From Dyadobacter alkalitolerans DSM 23607 (GTDB taxonomy: Bacteria; Bacteroidota; Bacteroidia; Cytophagales; Spirosomataceae), in NCBI RefSeq assembly GCF_000428845.1, contig NZ_KE386806.1, positions 4,185 to 68,184 on the forward strand: a stretch of DNA of 64,000 bases, read 5' to 3'. The stretch's first letter is position 1, and each line of letters begins with the position of its first letter. Shown here piece after piece: positions 62,812 to 64,000 of the stretch. Under the pieces are notes generated by a model. It had not been told where the DNA came from. It searched no databases and was given only the letters and a program-made list of their open reading frames with translations. A program made the translations under genes and the position numbers.

Positions 62812-63144
62812 ATGGGAAAAGCACTTGAAATTACCGATAGCACCTTTGAAGATCTCATCCAGGGAGATAAACCAGTACTTGTTGACTTTTGGGCTGAATG
62901 GTGCGGTCCTTGTAAGATGATCGGACCGGTTGTAGAACAATTGGCTGGCGAATATGAGGGCAAAGCAGTTATTGGTAAAATGGATGTGGATATGAACTCT
63001 TCGATACCAGCTAAATTCGGTATTCGCAGTATCCCAACATTGATGATTTTTAAAGGCGGACAATTAGTAGATAAAGTTGTAGGTGTTGTACCAAAAACAA
63101 CTTTGGAAGATAAATTAAACGCACAAATCGAAGCTACGGTTTAG
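62812..63144 (+). CDS. trxA: Thioredoxin
   Basis: A 110-residue thioredoxin with the redox site WAEWCGPCKMIGP and the cis-proline segment IRSIPTLMIFKGG. It reduces protein disulphides in the cytoplasm with thioredoxin reductase. It lies 87 bases after dnaE and ends with its own terminator. Confidence 0.96.
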   Translation: MGKALEITDSTFEDLIQGDKPVLVDFWAEWCGPCKMIGPVVEQLAGEYEGKAVIGKMDVDMNSSIPAKFGIRSIPTLMIFKGGQLVDKVVGVVPKTTLEDKLNAQIEATV

Positions 63145-63168
63145 TAGTAAGCGTTTTGTAGAAAGACT

Positions 63169-63196
63169 AAAAGCTTCCATCCGGAAGCTTTTTTTT
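63169..63196 (+). terminator. Terminator of trxA
   Basis: AAAAGCTTCC (63169-63178) and GGAAGCTTTT (63183-63192) form a perfect 10-base-pair stem with a 4-base loop and an extended T run. Confidence 0.88.
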
Positions 63197-63207
63197 GTGG
63201 GCAGTGG

Positions 63208-63238
63208 TTTGGAAATGGTATATAATTATATACCTTTG
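63208..63238 (+). promoter_or_regulatory. hicAB promoter
   Basis: TTTG at 63208-63211, a 19-base spacer and TACCTTTG at 63231-63238. Transcription would start near 63243, 20 bases before the hicA ATG at 63265. Confidence 0.75.
63217..63234. promoter_or_regulatory. hicAB operator: perfect 18-base palindrome
   Basis: GGTATATAATTATATACC reads the same on both strands and lies between the -33 and -7 elements, overlapping the first four bases of the -7. HicB antitoxins with a DNA-binding domain repress their own promoter, so this is the expected binding site; binding itself is inferred. Confidence 0.7.
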
Positions 63239-63264
63239 GATTCAACACTTTGCTCACACTATCA

Positions 63265-63450
63265 ATGAAATATTCAGAGTTTCACCGTATCATACGGCGT
63301 AATGGCTGGTTGCATATCAGAACGCGAGGCAGTCACCATATTTATCAGAAAGACGGCCAGACTTACTCGGTTGCAAATCATGGTGCAAGAGAAATGCCGG
63401 AAGGAACAAGGTTGAAAGCAATTAAAGGAATGAACTTAGAACTAAGATGA
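63265..63450 (+). CDS. hicA: HicA-type mRNA interferase toxin
   Basis: A 61-residue toxin with the small double-stranded-RNA-binding-like fold. The conserved pattern is MKYSEFHRIIRRNGW, then RTRGSHHIYQKDG with the catalytic His in the GSHH motif. HicA cleaves mRNA when free of HicB. The ATG at 63265 is chosen: it is the standard HicA start and lies after the predicted transcription start. It overlaps hicB by four bases. Confidence 0.9.
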   Translation: MKYSEFHRIIRRNGWLHIRTRGSHHIYQKDGQTYSVANHGAREMPEGTRLKAIKGMNLELR

Positions 63451-63842
63451 AAAAGATCAGAGTTGTAATCGAGCGGAGCAAGGATTTCTACGGCGCGTAT
63501 GCTGAGAATGTTAAGATGTTAAATGGAGGTGGAGAGACGATTGACGAGGTTAAAAAGTCGGTTCTGGAATGCATCGAGATCATCAAGTCCTTTGACGATA
63601 GAAATATTCCCGCAGCTTTGAAAGGTGAATATGAAATTGTCTGGAAGTTCGACGTTGGAAGCTTTTTGAAATACTATAAAGGCATTTTCAGCCAGTCCGG
63701 CATAGCTCGCTTGACTGGCATTAATGAAAAACAGCTTAACCACTATGCTTCCGGTTTGAAAAAGCCCCGTCCCGCACAGGCGAAAAAGATTGAAGCTGCA
63801 CTGCACCAACTGGGCAGTGAGCTTCTGGCGTTGAAATTGTAG
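63447..63842 (+). CDS. hicB: HicB-type antitoxin with C-terminal DNA-binding domain
   Basis: A 131-residue antitoxin. Residues ~1-65 are the degenerate RNase-H-like HicB domain that masks HicA (VVIERSKDFYGAYAEN, GETIDEVKKSVLECIEII). Residues ~75-128 form an HTH (FSQSGIARLTGINEKQLNHY, then ASGLKKPRPAQAKKIEAAL), which should bind the palindrome in its own promoter. ATGA overlap with hicA couples translation. Confidence 0.9.
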   Translation: MKKIRVVIERSKDFYGAYAENVKMLNGGGETIDEVKKSVLECIEIIKSFDDRNIPAALKGEYEIVWKFDVGSFLKYYKGIFSQSGIARLTGINEKQLNHYASGLKKPRPAQAKKIEAALHQLGSELLALKL

Positions 63843-63850
63843 CGATCAAT

Positions 63851-64000
63851 CTATTCGCTAATTTCGATCTCAAACTTCGCTTCGAACTTGTTGCCAGCGG
63901 CCAGCTCTAAAATTCCTTCTTTGGTTTCAAAGTTCTGGTCCGAGTCGGCGCTGTCGGCTATACCTAGCCAGGGTTCGATGCAGACGAAGTTGCCGCCGGG
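63851..64000 (-). CDS. Aldose-1-epimerase family protein (C-terminal part)
   Basis: The last 49 codons of a minus-strand gene cut by the window end. The translation begins PGGNFVCIEPWLGIADS and ends in a beta-strand pair with a TAG stop at 63851-63853. The CIEPWxGIADS segment is typical of LacX/YihR-like aldose 1-epimerases, which interconvert sugar anomers. The active-site His residues would lie outside the window. Convergent with hicB. Confidence 0.75.
   Translation of the reverse strand, partial: PGGNFVCIEPWLGIADSADSDQNFETKEGILELAAGNKFEAKFEIEISE

Noticed and set aside
1..64000. tRNA, rRNA, riboswitch, insertion sequence or prophage
   Set aside because: I looked for tRNA T-loop signatures, transposase and integrase motifs, and long inverted repeats by eye and found none that held up; a tRNA or covariance scan would be decisive.

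Overview
The window looks like chromosomal DNA of a Bacteroidota bacterium, most likely a Cytophagales member close to Dyadobacter or Spirosoma. This is inferred from gene content and signals, not from a search. Supporting signs are FG-GAP surface proteins ending in a type IX secretion (T9SS) sorting domain, a TonB-dependent receptor, DUF6660 and DUF7133 proteins, Bacteroidota-type promoters (TTG/TTTG, 19-22 bases, TAnnTTTG), weak or absent Shine-Dalgarno sequences, and lipoprotein signals. I saw no tRNA, rRNA, CRISPR array, insertion sequence or prophage.

Layout. 1-6313: two tandem FG-GAP/T9SS surface proteins sharing a nearly identical C-terminal block; the first is cut by the window edge. 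6.4-10.15 kb: a flavin split-barrel protein divergent from a MocR regulator, followed by an MFS exporter. 10.1-11.3 kb: an XRE regulator, a small unknown protein and a cupin. 11.4-15.9 kb: a metal operon (His-rich P1B ATPase, DUF6660 Cys-rich protein, TonB receptor). 16.0-19.6 kb: a second MocR regulator divergent from a DinB-fold protein and a PLP decarboxylase. 19.6-20.4 kb: a chimeric pseudogene (MauG-type peroxidase piece fused to a gutted metallophosphoesterase). 20.5-23.0 kb: glycosyltransferase, AraC regulator, DUF983. 23.1-30.2 kb: a five-gene signalling operon (REC-PAS kinase, CHASE3-GAF kinase with three receivers, single receiver, CheR, CheB) with no chemoreceptor or CheA nearby. 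30.7-34.7 kb: glgX-treZ, translationally coupled.

34.7-45.6 kb: lipoprotein, DUF3891, a tiny polar protein with its own terminator, an RlmL-like methyltransferase, a DUF7133 cytochrome with a sugar-acid-type MFS transporter, surE, a lipid kinase, ferredoxin reductase plus ferredoxin, and an Anbu proteasome-like peptidase. 45.7-63.1 kb is mostly core metabolism and information processing: MMPL/RND permease, methyltransferase, TPR histidine kinase, MPG glycosylase, yicC, pdxA, a 2-hydroxyacid dehydrogenase, ribosomal protein L25, prs, PAP2, trpS, DUF2461, dnaE, trxA. 63.2-63.8 kb is a hicAB toxin-antitoxin module with a perfect palindromic operator; the window ends inside an aldose-1-epimerase family gene.

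How genes work together. GlgX and TreZ are two of the three enzymes that turn glycogen into trehalose; TreY is not here. Both MocR regulators sit divergently next to plausible targets. The metal operon couples inner-membrane metal transport to an outer-membrane receptor. The CheR/CheB kinase operon is the best candidate for a less-described system, because its large kinase has a Glu/Gln-rich coiled coil that could be a methylation substrate. I found no locus that is clearly a wholly new system.
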